Origin: Cololabis saira
Taxonomy: Eukaryota; Chordata; Actinopteri; Beloniformes; Belonidae
Reading direction: 5' to 3'
Length of the DNA: 64,000 nt
Assembly: GCF_033807715.1 (NCBI RefSeq)
Contig: NC_084591.1
Span: 45,150,368-45,214,367, forward strand
Position 1 is the first letter of the stretch; the number at the start of each line of letters is the position of its first letter. Below are positions 1 through 11,444 of the stretch, piece by piece. The notes beneath the pieces are model-generated. The model saw only the letters and a program-made list of their open reading frames with translations, had not been told where the DNA came from and made no database searches. The position numbers were made by a program, and so were the translations under genes.

Positions 1-522
1 TTAATGTGGTGTGGAGGTGAATCAGTGATCAATGTGTCTGTGGTTGATGTATCTTTAGATGTGTGGTAGATGTTTCTTTAATGTCTTCTTCACTCACTCA
101 CAGCTCACTTTAGATCACAACTGTTCAACCCAAAAAATAATCATGATGGAAATAAGCAAATAATGTATACTTATTAATTATTCGTTATTACTTAACAAGC
201 CAACGTTTATGATTAAACTGAATCTTTACAGAGGGTAATTGAACTCTCTAGACATCAAGTCCCAGTTTAATTGTGGGTGTTTTAACCTAAAATATCTTCA
301 GCATGAATGTGTTTACACAAAGATTCTGATGGTTAATAATGTAATTTTGTTTCTGCTGTTGCAGCATTTACACAGTGTTTTTTTTGTAATTTATAATTCT
401 AGTCATTCTGATTTTTAAAAAGTTCATTGTCAACCTCCTTTTTATGTTTGCAGTAAAAACCAGTGGTGGTGTGAGAGCTCCTCCTCTGGTGGATTCATGT
501 CACAAGTGTTCAGGCTCTGAGA

Positions 523-560
523 GGTTTTTGTTCAGGTTTGCTGATGTTTGTGTCACTGTG
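523..560 (-). other. V recombination signal sequence (A1)
   Basis: Read on the minus strand: heptamer CACAGTG (554-560), 22-nt spacer, nonamer ACAAAAACC (523-531). This is the 23-type RSS expected on the 3' side of heavy-chain V segments. Confidence 0.92.
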
Positions 561-985
561 AATATCTGGCACAATAATACACAGCAGAGTCTTCAGGCTG
601 CATGTTCTGTCCATTCAGAGTCACTGTTTGACTGGAAGTGTCCAAGTCAATACTGAACTTGGTTTTCAGTGAATCTTTATAGTAAGAAGTTCCAGTATTT
701 TTCATCCCGATCCATTCCAGTCCTTTCCCTGCTGGTTGTCGGATCCAAGCTGTGTAGTAGCTGCTGAGAGAATAAGAGACCCGACAGCTGATGGTCAGAC
801 GATGACCTGGCTGCACAGTCACAGAGGCCGGCTGAGTCAGCTGTTCACACTTCACACCTGTGGAGGGAAACATGTTAAATATTAAAAAAAAACAGAAAAA
901 AGCTATTTTTAAATGTACAATCAGTTTCTCTGTGAGACTTACAGGATCCTGCAACCAGCAGCAGCAGCAAAGCTGAAGGGAACAT
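561..985 (-). CDS. IGHV: IGH V segment A1 (leader + V exon), apparently functional
   Basis: Variable segment of an immunoglobulin heavy chain, joined to D/J by V(D)J recombination in B cells. The leader exon 943-985 encodes MFPSALLLLLVAGSC, a signal peptide, and ends at a GTAAGT donor. An 85-nt intron ends in CAG, and the V exon 561-857 starts VKCEQLTQ. FR1 Cys (LTISC), FR2 Trp (AWIRQP) and FR3 YYCAR are present with no stop. It ends directly on the heptamer at 554-560. It belongs to a family distinct from the [12 protein letters not shown] family seen in the other segments. Its near-twin is at 14,282-14,705. Confidence 0.93.
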
Positions 986-1082
986 GTTGCTACTGAAAGT
1001 GATCTGATGGGAGCTTCTCTTCTTTTACGACAACTGAGAGCATGACATCAAGTCTTTATGATGAAGCCTGTCATGGGGTTTA

Positions 1083-1090
1083 CTTTGCAT
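1083..1090 (-). promoter_or_regulatory. Octamer-like V promoter box (A1)
   Basis: ATGCAAAG on the minus strand, one mismatch from the Oct-binding octamer ATGCAAAT, about 100 bp upstream of the leader ATG. The same position is conserved in segment A2. Confidence 0.7.
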
Positions 1091-1520
1091 AAAAATGGCT
1101 CTGACAGATGATGACAGTTCTGAGTCAAACCAAAATTTACATTTAGTTTGATTCTCATTAACATACATTTATCTTCACATCTGACATCTATGGAGGAACA
1201 AAAGCACTATAATAAATAATTACTTCTGAGACTTTATTTCTCTGAATATTATAATGTTTGTAATGATGGTTGACTGAAGTGCACATCATGACTGAAAATC
1301 AGAAAGAAAATATTTGCTGACCTTGACATGACAAGTTTATTTCTAGAATGTGTTCCTCAGTGTAACTGTGTCTGACCAACAACTATGGTGCTCATGATGA
1401 GGACAGCAGATGCTGCCTCTGTCACTCATGGTAATCTGATACAAGTGTTACCATAATAGCTCCTAAAACCTGAATATGTACAAGTTAGTCTCTCTCTCTT
1501 TCTGTCTGTCTGTGTGTGCG

Positions 1521-1551
<31 letters not shown>

Positions 1552-1613
1552 ATGTTGGTTGATCACTCACCATTACTCAATAAATTGTAAATATTGACTA
1601 TAATCTCCAAGCT

Positions 1614-3448
1614 AATCCATCCATCCATCCATTCTCCACCGCTTATCCGGAACCGGGTCACGGCGGCAGCAGCCTCAGCAGAGATGCCCAAACTTCCTTC
1701 ACCCAGACCCTGCCTCCTCCAGCTCTACCGGGGGAGTCGTTCCCAGACGTTCCCAGAGACGTTCCCAGGCCAGCCAAGACACATAGTTTCTCCAGCGTGT
1801 CCTGGGTCTTCCCCGGGGTCTCCTCCCGGTGGTACTTGCCTGGAACATCTCCCTAGGGAGGCGTCAAGGAGGCATCCGATAGAGATGCCCGAGCCACCTC
1901 AGCTGAACTGGTGACAAAGGGCTGCCCTGCGGGAGTACAACATGCACTGGGAACAAGTCTGACCTACTGCAAGCAATGCGAACCAGACTCCTGCTCCAAT
2001 CATATAGAGACCAGACAGCCCTTAACAGAGGGCACCGGACTCCATACTCACTGACCCCCCACAGAATACCACCAGGGACCCGGTCAAATGCCTTCTCCCG
2101 ATCCACAAAACACATGTGGACTGGTTGGGCAAATTCCCTTGAACCCTCAAGCACCCTGCGGAGGGTGTAGAGCTGGTCCAGTGTTCCACGACCGGGACGA
2201 AAACCGCATTGTTCCTCCTGAATCCGAGGTACGACTATTGGCCATATTCTCCTCTCCAGTACCCTGGCGTAGACTTTCCCAGGGGGGCTGAGAAGTGTGA
2301 TCCCCTATAGTTGGAACACACTCTCCGGTCCCCCTTTTTAAAAAGAGGGACCACCACTCTGGTTTGCCACTCCAGCGGCACTGTCCCCTTCCTCCATGCA
2401 ATGTCGCAGAGGTGTGTCAACCAAGACAGTCCTATGACATCCAGAGACTTGAGGTACCCTTGCCAATGAGGAGCTTATTAACTACCACAGTGACTTTGGC
2501 TTGGGTGATGGATGAGCACATCCCAGAGTCCACACTCTCTGCTTCCTCAATGGAAGGATGTCAGTCGGATTGAGGAGATCCTTGAAGTATTCCTTCCACT
2601 GTCTGACAATGCCCCCAGTCGAGGTCAACAGCTCCCCACCCACACCATAAACGGTGCCGGCAGAGTACTGCTTCCCCCTTCTGAGGCACATAACAGTTCG
2701 CCAGAATTTCCTCGAGGCCGACCAAAAGTCTTCTTCCATGGCCTCACCAAACTCCTCGCGGACCCGAGTTTTTGCCTCCAGGACTGCCCAAGCCGCAGCT
2801 CGCTTGGCCTGCCGGTACCTATCTACTGCGTCAGGAGTCCCACAGGCCAACATAGCCCGGTAGGACTCCTTCTTCAGTCTGACGGCATCCTGTACTTCCG
2901 GTGTCCACCACCGGGTTCTAAGATTGCCGCCACGACAGGCACCGGAGACCCTGCGACCACAACTTCGAGCCGCCGCGTCGACAATGGAGGCAGAGAACAT
3001 GGTCCACTCGGACTAGATGTCCCCTGCCTCCCCCGGGATCTGAGAGAAGTTCTCTCGGAGATGAGAGTTGAAGACGTCCCTGACAGAGGGCTCAGCCAGA
3101 CGTTCCCAACAGACCCTCACAATCTGTTTGGGTCTGCCCAACTTCCTCCTCCGCCAGCGCATCCAACTCACCACCAGGTGGTGATCAGTTGACAGCTCAG
3201 CCCCTCTCTTCAACCGAGTGTCCAAGACATGCGGCCGAAGATCAGATGAAACAACAACAAAGTCAATCACTGACCTCCAGCCTAGGGTGTCCTGGTGCCA
3301 CCGGCACTGATGGACACCCTTATGCTTGAACATGGTGTTCGTTATGGACAAACTGTGACTAGCACAGAAGTCCAACAACAAAACACCGCTCGGGTTCAGA
3401 TCGGGGAGGCCGTTCCTCCCAATCACGCCTCTCCAGGTATCACTGTTA
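1614..3448 (-). mobile_element. RTE-like LINE, 5'-truncated copy 1
   Basis: Non-LTR retrotransposon remnant on the minus strand. From its 5' side it shows the end of an APE-type endonuclease ([16 protein letters not shown], then the STDHHLVV catalytic block near 3,190), a linker region, reverse-transcriptase pieces (CFVDREKAFDRVP, HVVLPQGSPLSPV) and a C-terminal LRRLPP-like end. It finishes in the characteristic ATCC tetranucleotide tail at about 1,614-1,630. Several frameshifts make it dead. A second copy lies in the duplicated unit at 15,393-20,846. Clade assignment (RTE-like) rests on motif resemblance only. Confidence 0.85.
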
Positions 3449-3836
3449 TTATCCAAACTTAGCACATATAATTATCAGCTTACTTTCAGTGATACATCTT
3501 TTATAGGGTACTTTTTGTTGCTTGTTAACTGATGATCGGGTTCATAATCATCTGTTTCCAGCAGGACAGAGGTGCAGTAACGCGATCTCATCAGAACGTC
3601 ATTAAGGAGGCTCCTGTTAACAGTTTATTCTAGTTGAATGCAGTTTCCCAACCCTGGTCCTTGGTGCACACTGTCCTGTGTGTCTTAAAAATTACTTTTT
3701 CTATTTTACCTCATGAACAGTTTTTACAAAGCTTGGTTTCTCTGGCAAATTTCAGTTTCTGGGCTATTCAGACAAAATAACAAACAACAGAAAGTAAAAG
3801 TGTTTATATGAAAATCTTTTCCGTTTTGACATGCCA

Positions 3837-3874
3837 AGTTTTTGTACCGCGTTTCTCCTTTCTGTGTCACTGTG
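3837..3874 (-). other. V recombination signal sequence (B1)
   Basis: Minus strand heptamer CACAGTG (3,868-3,874), 22-nt spacer, nonamer ACAAAAACT (3,837-3,845). Confidence 0.9.
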
Positions 3875-5737
3875 CCCTTCGAGCACAATAATAAACAGCA
3901 GAGTCTTCAGTCTTCAGACTGTTCATCTGCAGATACACCTGCTGTCTGTTGGTGTCTCTGGAGATGGTGAACCGGCCTTGAAATGACTGAGAGTAGGATG
4001 CGTTGGCATCAGACCAAATGATTGAAATCCATTCCAGTCCTTTTCCAGGAGCCTGTCTGACCCAAGCAACAGAATAGCTGCTGAGGGAGAATCCAGAGAC
4101 TGTACAGGTCAGTTTGTGGGAGTCTCCAGGTCTCTTAACCACTGATTCAGACTCTGTTAATGTCTGACCATCAACACCTGTCAATCGAAAAGACAATGGC
4201 CGGGTTTCCCAGATCCAACCTCTCTTAAGGATTTAAGAGAGGTTCAAAGAAGGTTTGAACTAAGAGACAACCCTAAGATACGGGTGTTTCCCAGATGACT
4301 TCTTAACACCGTCCTTTAGTTTCGCTCTTTCAGAAGCTCTTTGGAGCAGCTGCCCGGTTCTGAAACCAAATCAATCGATGCCAGGTAAATCGATCACCGG
4401 TCACTATCAGCGCATTTTCACACGCAGCACTGCTACCTAACGCACTAATTCCCTGCTGCCTGTGCGTTATAATAAAAAATTAAGATGATAAATATAATTC
4501 AATGACGTTTTTTCATCCAAACGGTGCGTTACTCCGTTATTTCTGGCTACAGTGAGGCTTTTTTTCCCCACACGCAGAGACCGGGAGTAAACGTGGTGGG
4601 CGTGTGTGTGCGTTCAAAAACATGAGCCAAGAGAAGGCGAGTTTCGCAAATCGCAACGTGGAATTACAGCAATCCCTGGTTTTTCGCAGGGGTTATGTTC
4701 CAAAAAGAACCCGTGATAAGTGAAATTCTTTTTACATTTATAGAGGGCTTCAGATTGCAGAGATCATCCCCGCCACGTATTCCACTGCTCTTCTGAGACG
4801 CTGCATCCCGACTCGCGCTGCAGCGTCTTTTTATCCTAAACCCCGCGGTGTAGGTGTGTTTTTTCAAGAGAAGATAATAGTTATGGGTCGTTGTCTTCGC
4901 TCTTTTTTCTTCTGGGCAAAAAGATTCTTTAATATAAACCGACACCATTGATTATATTTGAGACTGTAATGAACGATTCATCAAAGGCTGCCGTTCTTCA
5001 GCTGCTGCTTCCCTGTCATCACACATGTAGGTGCTCGGGCTCGCGCACGGCGCAGGTGTCACGGCTGCCTGGACAGCCCGGTCCGACGGCACGTCCAGGG
5101 GACTGAAGTGCTGACGCACGAATGCGTTCATAAAAACAGTTCTGCTTCGCGCACGGCGACGCGGTTGATTTGCAGCGAGAACATGCTGTATAGCAGCCAA
5201 ATTATCAAATAAATGATATTCATGATGATCGTTTTATTTGTGCGCATAAAGCATATACAGGAACACACTTGTTATTCCTTATTTTTCTTTTTTTTCCCCC
5301 TTTGCTGTCACCAATAAATGCTAAACAATATAGGCTAAATCTAAAGTATAAAATAGATCAAAATTTGTGCGGGGTGCATTGTTTTAATATCTCATTGCTT
5401 GGTGTGATATTGATTTGCCTGACGCGGCTGGATCTGTGAGTCTTTGTTCACTAAGATAGTTGTAAAGACTGGGTCAGCAGCATCTTTCATTTCCTTCTTA
5501 ATGAAAGAGATACTTAAGCTAAGAGCAACTCTGGGAAACGCGATTTTCTTTCACAGGCTCCTTAAGAAGGTTTGAAAGAAGTCTTTCGCTGTTAAGAACT
5601 ACTTAACTGATCTGGGAAACCCGGCCAATATCCGTAAACAACACATAACATTTCTGAAGTCAGATTGAATTCAGTCATTTCACATTTTCACCTGTCCAGC
5701 AGATCGTTAAAAGCAGCAGTCCTGTCCTGAATCCCAT
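3875..5737 (-). CDS. IGHV: IGH V segment B1, leader intron enlarged by a transposon
   Basis: Heavy-chain V segment. Leader exon 5,692-5,737 (46 nt) encodes [15 protein letters not shown] plus one base, donor GTGAAA. V exon 3,875-4,177 starts (G)[13 protein letters not shown], with [20 protein letters not shown] and YYCARR, and no stop. The leader intron is 1,514 bp because a 1,429-bp inverted-repeat transposon (4,198-5,626) sits in it; the sister segments B' and B2 have an 82-bp intron. Splice sites are intact, so the gene may still work if the long intron is spliced. Confidence 0.88.
4198..5626. mobile_element. Non-autonomous DNA transposon (PIF/Harbinger-like) in V-B1 leader intron
   Basis: Bounded by a perfect 18-bp terminal inverted repeat (GGCCGGGTTTCCCAGATC at the left, its complement at 5,609-5,626) and flanked by a 3-bp duplication AAT (4,195-4,197 and 5,627-5,629). 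The empty site is preserved in paralogue B2 near 21,815-21,825, so insertion postdates the duplication or B2 never had it. The short minus-strand frames inside (4,664-5,200) have no recognisable transposase domain. A 3-bp duplication fits PIF/Harbinger, but AAT is not the usual TWA. Confidence 0.85.
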
Positions 5738-5809
5738 TGTGTCAACTGTGTTTTCACTTCTCTCTGTTGTTCACTGTGCAGTCAGATAAATAGAGGCTGA
5801 AGATGTGAG

Positions 5810-5817
5810 GTTTGCAT
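5810..5817 (-). promoter_or_regulatory. Octamer-like V promoter box (B1)
   Basis: ATGCAAAC on the minus strand, one mismatch from the octamer, with a TATA-like CTATTTATC between it and the leader. The same arrangement occurs in B' and B2. Confidence 0.7.
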
Positions 5818-6279
5818 TGACTCCTCCTCATTGAATTAACAGTTCCAAACTGAACCAGGAATTAAAGAACATTTATTTAACCACCAAACACAATCATGAG
5901 GTCATATGAAGCTGTGAAATGAAAAATGGAGAAAACTTTTCAGTGTGTTTAAATGTGAACCTTTACTTATTATTTCATAACTGAAGATGTGATTGTAAAA
6001 GATTTAAGGAAAACGTCACAGAAGGAAGGAATTATCTAAATCAATTCACACATGAGCATGCCATCACAGCAAGAGATCAAATCTATACCGCACGCAGGAA
6101 AATGACTTTGGATATGTGATACAAACAGCTTATAAAAGAAGGATGGATTTCCCCAATTAGTTTCATATTTATGCTCACATAATAAGTTAATTTTGTGTCA
6201 TAAATAACAACTTATTTTTCAGTCTTTCTTCACTAAATGTCATAATTTCCCTAATTTTGTTTGAGTGATGTTTAAATGA

Positions 6280-6712
6280 TGAAAAGAGCTGGTGGTTGTC
6301 TATACTTGAAATTAAACTGTGTGGTAGATTTGAATGTAGTTTTCAAAGTTTGGCATGTTCAGTTATTGCTACCTAAAGGCAAATTGTCAAATTGTTTTAA
6401 TTCCCCGTATGAATTGTTATAGATTACTTCTGCAATCCTGTATTTGACCCGGTCTTTGTACGTTTGGACCGTATAAAAACGTAATTCTTGCCATTGTAAG
6501 AATGAAATGTACCTGCTGTACTCTGCCCTTACCTTTTAACAACTTGTGCTTTTTATTATTTTACCTCTTTTCTTATCACTTTATTTCATTTTATTTGTTA
6601 TTTACTGTTTAATTGTGTCTTTCCGCTTTTAATGTTGATGTAAAGCACTTAATTACCTTTTATTGCATTGTGCTATACAAATAAACTTTCCTTGCCTTGC
6701 CTTGCCTAAACG
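6280..6712 (+). repeat. LINE 3' end with CTTGC tail
   Basis: AT-rich decayed LINE 3' region ending in AAAGCACTTAATTACC and ATACAAATAAACTTTCC, followed by CTTGC pentamer repeats, a common teleost L2-type tail. The same tail occurs at 22,740-23,060 and 29,338-29,582. The first part is duplicated at 8,340-8,580 and 22,440-22,690. Confidence 0.6.
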
Positions 6713-6773
6713 TCAGTGTAAAAACTGACTCAGAAGTTTTTGGAAAGCCTCCCTGATTACTTTCAGCACTGTG

Positions 6774-6985
6774 TGTTTGGCACAAAAATACACTGCAGAG
6801 TCCTCTGGTCTTAAGCCAGACAGTCTCAGATATACTATATACTATTGCTGTTATCTCTGGTGATTTCTATTCAACCTTGAACCCTGCTAGAGTACTCTGT
6901 TTTGCTCGCGTTGCTGTAGATACGTCACATCCACTCCAGTGGTTTTCCTGCAGGTTGTCTGATCCAGTTTGATTAAGATGCTTAG
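6774..6985 (-). pseudogene. IGHV pseudogene fragment, third V family
   Basis: FR2-FR3 remnant: WIRQPAGKPLEW, then RIYSNASKTEYSS, ending EDSAVYFCAK just before a good heptamer (6,767-6,773). The nonamer-like CCAAAAACT is at 6,735-6,743 with a 23-bp spacer. Several in-frame stops lie in FR2/FR3, and everything 5' of FR2 (leader, FR1, CDR1) is replaced by a MITE. The RSS is therefore better preserved than the coding part. It differs from families A, B and C. Confidence 0.82.
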
Positions 6986-7170
6986 ATGCTGCCCTGCTTC
7001 AGCAACACCGTTATACAAGTAGCTGCGTCATCAACAGAGTTGTGCAGACCTCCATTATAAACTAATGAGGACCATTAATTAGAATCAGGTGTGCTTAAGC
7101 AGGGCAGCATCTATGCAGGACAGTGTGACTCGAGGACCAGTGGTGGGAAACACTGGTTAACAGATATTTG
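6986..7170. repeat. hAT-type MITE abutting the V pseudogene
   Basis: Partially palindromic: ATGCTGCCCTGCTTCAGCA on the left reappears inverted as AAGCAGGGCAGCAT on the right, with the CATTAATTAGAATCAGGTGTG-type core also seen in the MITEs at 46,395-46,574 and 46,647-46,871. The right end continues GACTCGAGGACCAGTGG. It is duplicated at 23,331-23,515. Confidence 0.65.
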
Positions 7171-7392
7171 ATGCTTGAACAGTTTATGTTTGACTCAAAG
7201 CTGAAAACTAACTTGGATTTTGGCACAGCAATAAAATCGATAAGTGAGTTTTAGTTTTTAATTCAGTCCAGTCTTCATTGCCATAAATTCAAGATCAGAG
7301 ATATAAGTAGATACATGAGACAGAAGAGAGAGAAGCTGAACACCCATGACCTTTACTTGTTCTTAAATCTTTGAATGATCTAATATAGTGCA

Positions 7393-7431
7393 GGTTTTTG
7401 TACAGCTGCTCAGTCAGCTTGAGTCACTGTG
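7393..7431 (-). other. V recombination signal sequence (B')
   Basis: Heptamer CACAGTG (7,425-7,431), 23-nt spacer, nonamer ACAAAAACC (7,393-7,401) on the minus strand. The 3' flank is of the V-C type (same GCTGCTCAGTCAG spacer), unlike B1 and B2. This suggests a recombinant origin for B'. Confidence 0.92.
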
Positions 7432-7862
7432 GGTCACGAGCACAATAATAAACAGCAGAGTCTTCAGTCTTCAGACTGTTCATCTGCAGAAACACCTGCT
7501 GTCTGTTGGTGTCTCTGGAGATGGTGAACCGGCCTTGAAATGACTGAGAGTAGGATGCGCTGGCATCAGACCAAATGATTGAAATCCATTCCAGTCCTTT
7601 TCCAGGAGCCTGTCTGATCCAAGCAAAATAATTGCTGCTGAGGGAGAATCCAGAGACTGTACAGGTCAGTTTGTGGGAGTCTCCAGGTCTTTTAACCACT
7701 GATTCAGACTCTGTTAATGTCTGACCATCAACACCTGTCATTAGAAAAGATAATATGCATAAACAACACATCACATTTCTGAAGTCAGATTGAATTCAGT
7801 CATTTCACATTTTCACCTGTCCAGCAGATCGTTAAAAGCAGCAGTCCTGTCCTGAATCCCAT
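7432..7862 (-). CDS. IGHV: IGH V segment B' (apparently functional)
   Basis: Leader exon 7,817-7,862, 82-bp intron, V exon 7,432-7,734. Same leader and framework as B1, with CDR1 [10 protein letters not shown] and CDR2 [12 protein letters not shown], ending YYCARDP. No stops; both conserved Cys and the Trp are present. The segment sits only about 1 kb from V-C1, so B' and C1 form a tight pair. Confidence 0.92.
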
Positions 7863-7934
7863 TGTGTCAACTGGGTTTTCACTTCTCTCTGTTGTTCACT
7901 GTGCAGTCAGATAAATAGAGGCTGAAGATGTGAG

Positions 7935-7942
7935 GTTTGCAT
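7935..7942 (-). promoter_or_regulatory. Octamer-like V promoter box (B')
   Basis: ATGCAAAC on the minus strand upstream of the leader. Confidence 0.65.
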
Positions 7943-8849
7943 TGACTCCTCCTCATTGAATTAACAGCTCCAGACTGAACCAGGAATTACAGAACATTTA
8001 TTTAACCACCAAACACAATCATGAGTTTATATGAAGCTGTGAAGTGAAAAATGGAGACAACTTTTCAGTGTGTTTAAATGTGAACCTTTACTTATTATTT
8101 TATAACTGAAGATGTGATTGTAAAACATTTAAGGAAAACGTCACAGAAGGAAGGAATTATCTAAATCAATTCACACTATACCGCACGCAGGAAAATGACT
8201 TTGGATATGTGATACAAACAGCTTATAAAAGAAGGATTGATTTCCCCATTTAGTTTCATATTTATGCTCACATAATAAGTTCATTTTGTGTCATAAATAC
8301 AAACTTATTTTTCAGTCTTTCTTCACTAAGGGTCATAATTTCCATAATTTTGTTTGAGTGATGGTTAAATGATGAAAAGAGCTGGTGGTTGTCTATACTT
8401 GAAATTAAACTGTGTAGTAGATTTGAATAATGTTTTCATAGTGTGTCATGTTCAGTTATTGCTACCTAAAGGCAAATTGTCAAATTGGTTTAATTCACCA
8501 TACAAATTGTTACAGATTACTTTTGTAATACTGTACTTGACCCTGTCTTTGTACGTTTTGACCGTATAGAAACGTAATTCTCGTCAGTTGTGTGAAATAA
8601 GTGGGAAACACTGATTAACAGATATTTGATGCTTGAACAGTATATGTTTGAATAAAAACTGAAAACTAACTTGGATTTTGACACAGCAGTAAAATCAATA
8701 TGTGAGTTTTAGTTTTTAATTCAATCCAGTCTTCATTGCCATGAATTTAAGATCAGAGATATAAGTAGATACATGAGAAAGAAGAAAGAGAAGCTGAACA
8801 CCCATGACCTTGTTCTTAAATCTTTGAATGATCTAATATAAATACTGCA

Positions 8850-8888
8850 GGTTTTTGTACAGCTGCTCAGTCAGCTTGAGTCACTGTG
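8850..8888 (-). other. V recombination signal sequence (C1)
   Basis: Heptamer CACAGTG (8,882-8,888), 23-nt spacer, nonamer ACAAAAACC (8,850-8,858). Confidence 0.92.
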
Positions 8889-9325
8889 TCCTTCGAGCGC
8901 AATAATAAACAGCAGAGTCTTCAGTCTTCAGACTGTTCATCTGCAGATACACCTGCTGTCTGTTGTTGTCTCTGGAGATGGTGAACCGGCCTTGAAATGA
9001 CTGAGAGTAGTAAATGCTAGAACTGGTATACATGTATGCAATCCACTCCAGTCGTTGTCCAGGAGCCTGTCTGATCCAGGCCATCCCATAGTCACTGAAT
9101 GTGAATCCAGAGGCTGTACAGGTCAGTCTGTGTGAGTCTCCAGGTCTTTTAACCACTGATTCAGACTCTGTCAGAGTCTGACCATCAACACCTGAAAAAC
9201 CAAGAAAGACATACATAGCATGCATCACATTAGTTGCAAAAATAAAGTTTGTAAGATTAAGATCAGTGAAAATCTTCACCTGAGCTGCAGATAGTTAAAA
9301 GCAGCAGAACTGATCTATAATCCAT
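8889..9325 (-). CDS. IGHV: IGH V segment C1 (apparently functional)
   Basis: Leader exon 9,280-9,325 encodes [15 protein letters not shown] (an alternative ATG lies one codon upstream), donor GTGAAG, 88-bp intron, V exon 8,889-9,191. FR1 [23 protein letters not shown]1 [14 protein letters not shown]2 [14 protein letters not shown]3 ending YYCARR. No stop. It is related to the B segments but has a different leader and CDRs. Confidence 0.93.
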
Positions 9326-9398
9326 CATGTTAACCTGAATGTCCACAGTTCTCTGTCATCATCGCTGCAGTCACATAAGTACAGGTGGAAGTTTTCAC

Positions 9399-9406
9399 AT
9401 TTACAT
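9399..9406 (-). promoter_or_regulatory. Octamer-like V promoter box (C1)
   Basis: ATGTAAAT on the minus strand, one mismatch from the octamer, next to the GAGGAGGAGTCA block shared by all B and C promoters. Confidence 0.65.
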
Positions 9407-9549
9407 TGACTCCTCCTCACAAGAACAATCTGACAGTGTTTACTGTCATTTCATCAGCAAGGTTGTTTGCATGTTTCACTTTAGTTTGTAAAAGATAAAC
9501 ACATAAATAATATATTTGCTCTTATTTCAGTATTTAGTGCTGTCTGATT

Positions 9550-10198
9550 CATGATAAATCAAACAAAAAGAGGTTCTATCGTCTATTTCATGCATAATGT
9601 TTCCTTGCTCCACAGTGGCACTTCAGGGGCCTATCAGATTGCAGGTGGTGCCTCGGCCCCCATGCCCCGATGCAACTTTATTCATCATCATTTCTTCTCA
9701 GTCCTTCTCCTTCTTCCCCCCAATGCAATGTCTCGTTCCCATCCATTACACAGTGCAACAGCGCCCTCTATAGGTCCTTAAATATGACAGTCAGGCAATT
9801 GCAGTGCAGGCATATTATTGTAAGAATTATTCATTGCATAAACACAACATTCACTCTTTCATGACACTTTTAAAGTCCAATTTTTACTACTAAATACACA
9901 TACAGCTTATTATCTATGGAGCAAGTTATATTATTACCCCCCCTCCCAAAGTTATAACCTGATAAGCCATGTTAAAAGTGTAGTTTCCTGCTATTTAAAA
10001 GAAAATACCTAAAATGTACTTTGTTCTGTTATGTCTTCTTCCATTTTAATGACAGCACTCATGGACATCAGCTCCTTCAGGTTTTTAGATGTTTATGTCA
10101 AACTCTCACTACTTTGCTGAAATGAACCAAAACTATCAGATTCAACTGTTTTCATGACCAGTGAGTTTTTCTGCATTCAGATCAATAAGATCAAACAC
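9550..10198. other. Unassigned intergenic stretch
   Basis: No gene or RSS seen. It begins where homology to the second unit (near 24,440) breaks down, with a block at 9,560-9,780 absent there. Confidence 0.5.
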
Positions 10199-10201
10199 TA
10201 A

Positions 10202-11444
10202 GGGCCAAATCCACAAAGAATAGATTGCGCCCGCAAATAGCGCTGTGAATTGCGCCGCATTTGTGCCCGCAATTTGCCCTGCTTTAAGGTCCTATTCACA
10301 AAAGATTTTGCTCTAATGATATACCAGCGCAAACACGCCCATAAAGTTTTGGAACTGAGTGCAATTTGCCCTTGTCTGAGTCGAGCGGAGCTGTTTCCAG
10401 TGTTCTTCATATTTCAGCACACAGATTGGTCCATAATGAAAACTGCAGAAATAAAAAATAAAGCGAGTGAAAATAAAACGCCGTGAATTTCTACTGGGGA
10501 ACAGGGGGGACATGCCCCCCCACTTTTCAAACTCATGCTTTTGTCTCTCTCCCCCCGTTTTTTTTTTTTTACAGTTTAAGAACTAACGGTAGGCTCAGCC
10601 TGTAAATCATCAAGACACTGTGCGAAAAGCCCCGTACCCTCTCCTCCCTCCTCCCTCAGTGCTGTTCAAGGCTGATTTATGGTTCCGCGTTAAAACGACG
10701 CAGAGCATACGGCGTAGGTTACGCGGCGACGCGCACTGCCGCATCTTTCAGGCCCTTTTTGTGCGCAAGCAAGCTTTATAGATGAGGTCCCAGATCAGGA
10801 TCTGACGGTAATTCATGTTCTGTGTTTTGCTACACACACCTACAGGTCAGCTGTTAGACACACACATTCTAGATTTATATGTTTATATGGTGGAATTGTT
10901 TAAAGCAGCCCCTTACTGTATGGATGAATCCTGAGCTCCGTCCTGTTATTTTTATTTTTAAATCCGAGATAAGTCCACAACCCCACTTGATCTGACTGTT
11001 TACAGTCATGTCTGACTTTAGATTTCACCTTTAATATCATTCAGTATCACACAGGCTTGAATGATATTGAAGACAGAGAGAAACAGAGACAGATGGGGAG
11101 TGAGGAGTCGTTTGCGCGCAGTTTATACACGCTTCTGAAAGACGGTATTTGCTCCATTATTTTTGCGTGTGGCAAATGGCGCTGGCCTTTGTGAATTAGT
11201 CGGTTTTTGCAATGAGGCTTATTTGCATAGAAAGGGGGCAATTTTGCGCCGAATGTATGAATATTACCTAATTTACATGCATGCAAATGGCACAGGCGCA
11301 CAATGCCACTATTTGCTTGGCAGCGCAGTTTGTGTTGCAATTCGCCCTTTGCGGGTGCTTTGTGAATTAGACGCTCTCTTTTTGTGTCATCTGCACCGGT
11401 TTAGCGGCCGCAAAAGCCGCGCAATCCTTTTGTGGATTTGGCTC
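10202..11444. mobile_element. Non-autonomous PIF/Harbinger-type transposon
   Basis: Inverted ends GGGCCAAATCCACAAA at the left and TTTGTGGATTTGGCTC at the right, flanked by TAA on both sides (10,199-10,201 and 11,445-11,447), the TWA duplication typical of PIF/Harbinger. The subterminal ends are rich in alternating GCGC/GCAA motifs. Inside, at about 10,668-10,745, is part of the smaller MITE found complete at 51,975-52,105. No transposase domain is recognisable. Confidence 0.85.

Noticed and set aside
444..656. Plus-strand open frame over V-A1 (and its copy at 14,165)
   Set aside because: Antisense shadow of the V exon and RSS; no independent support.
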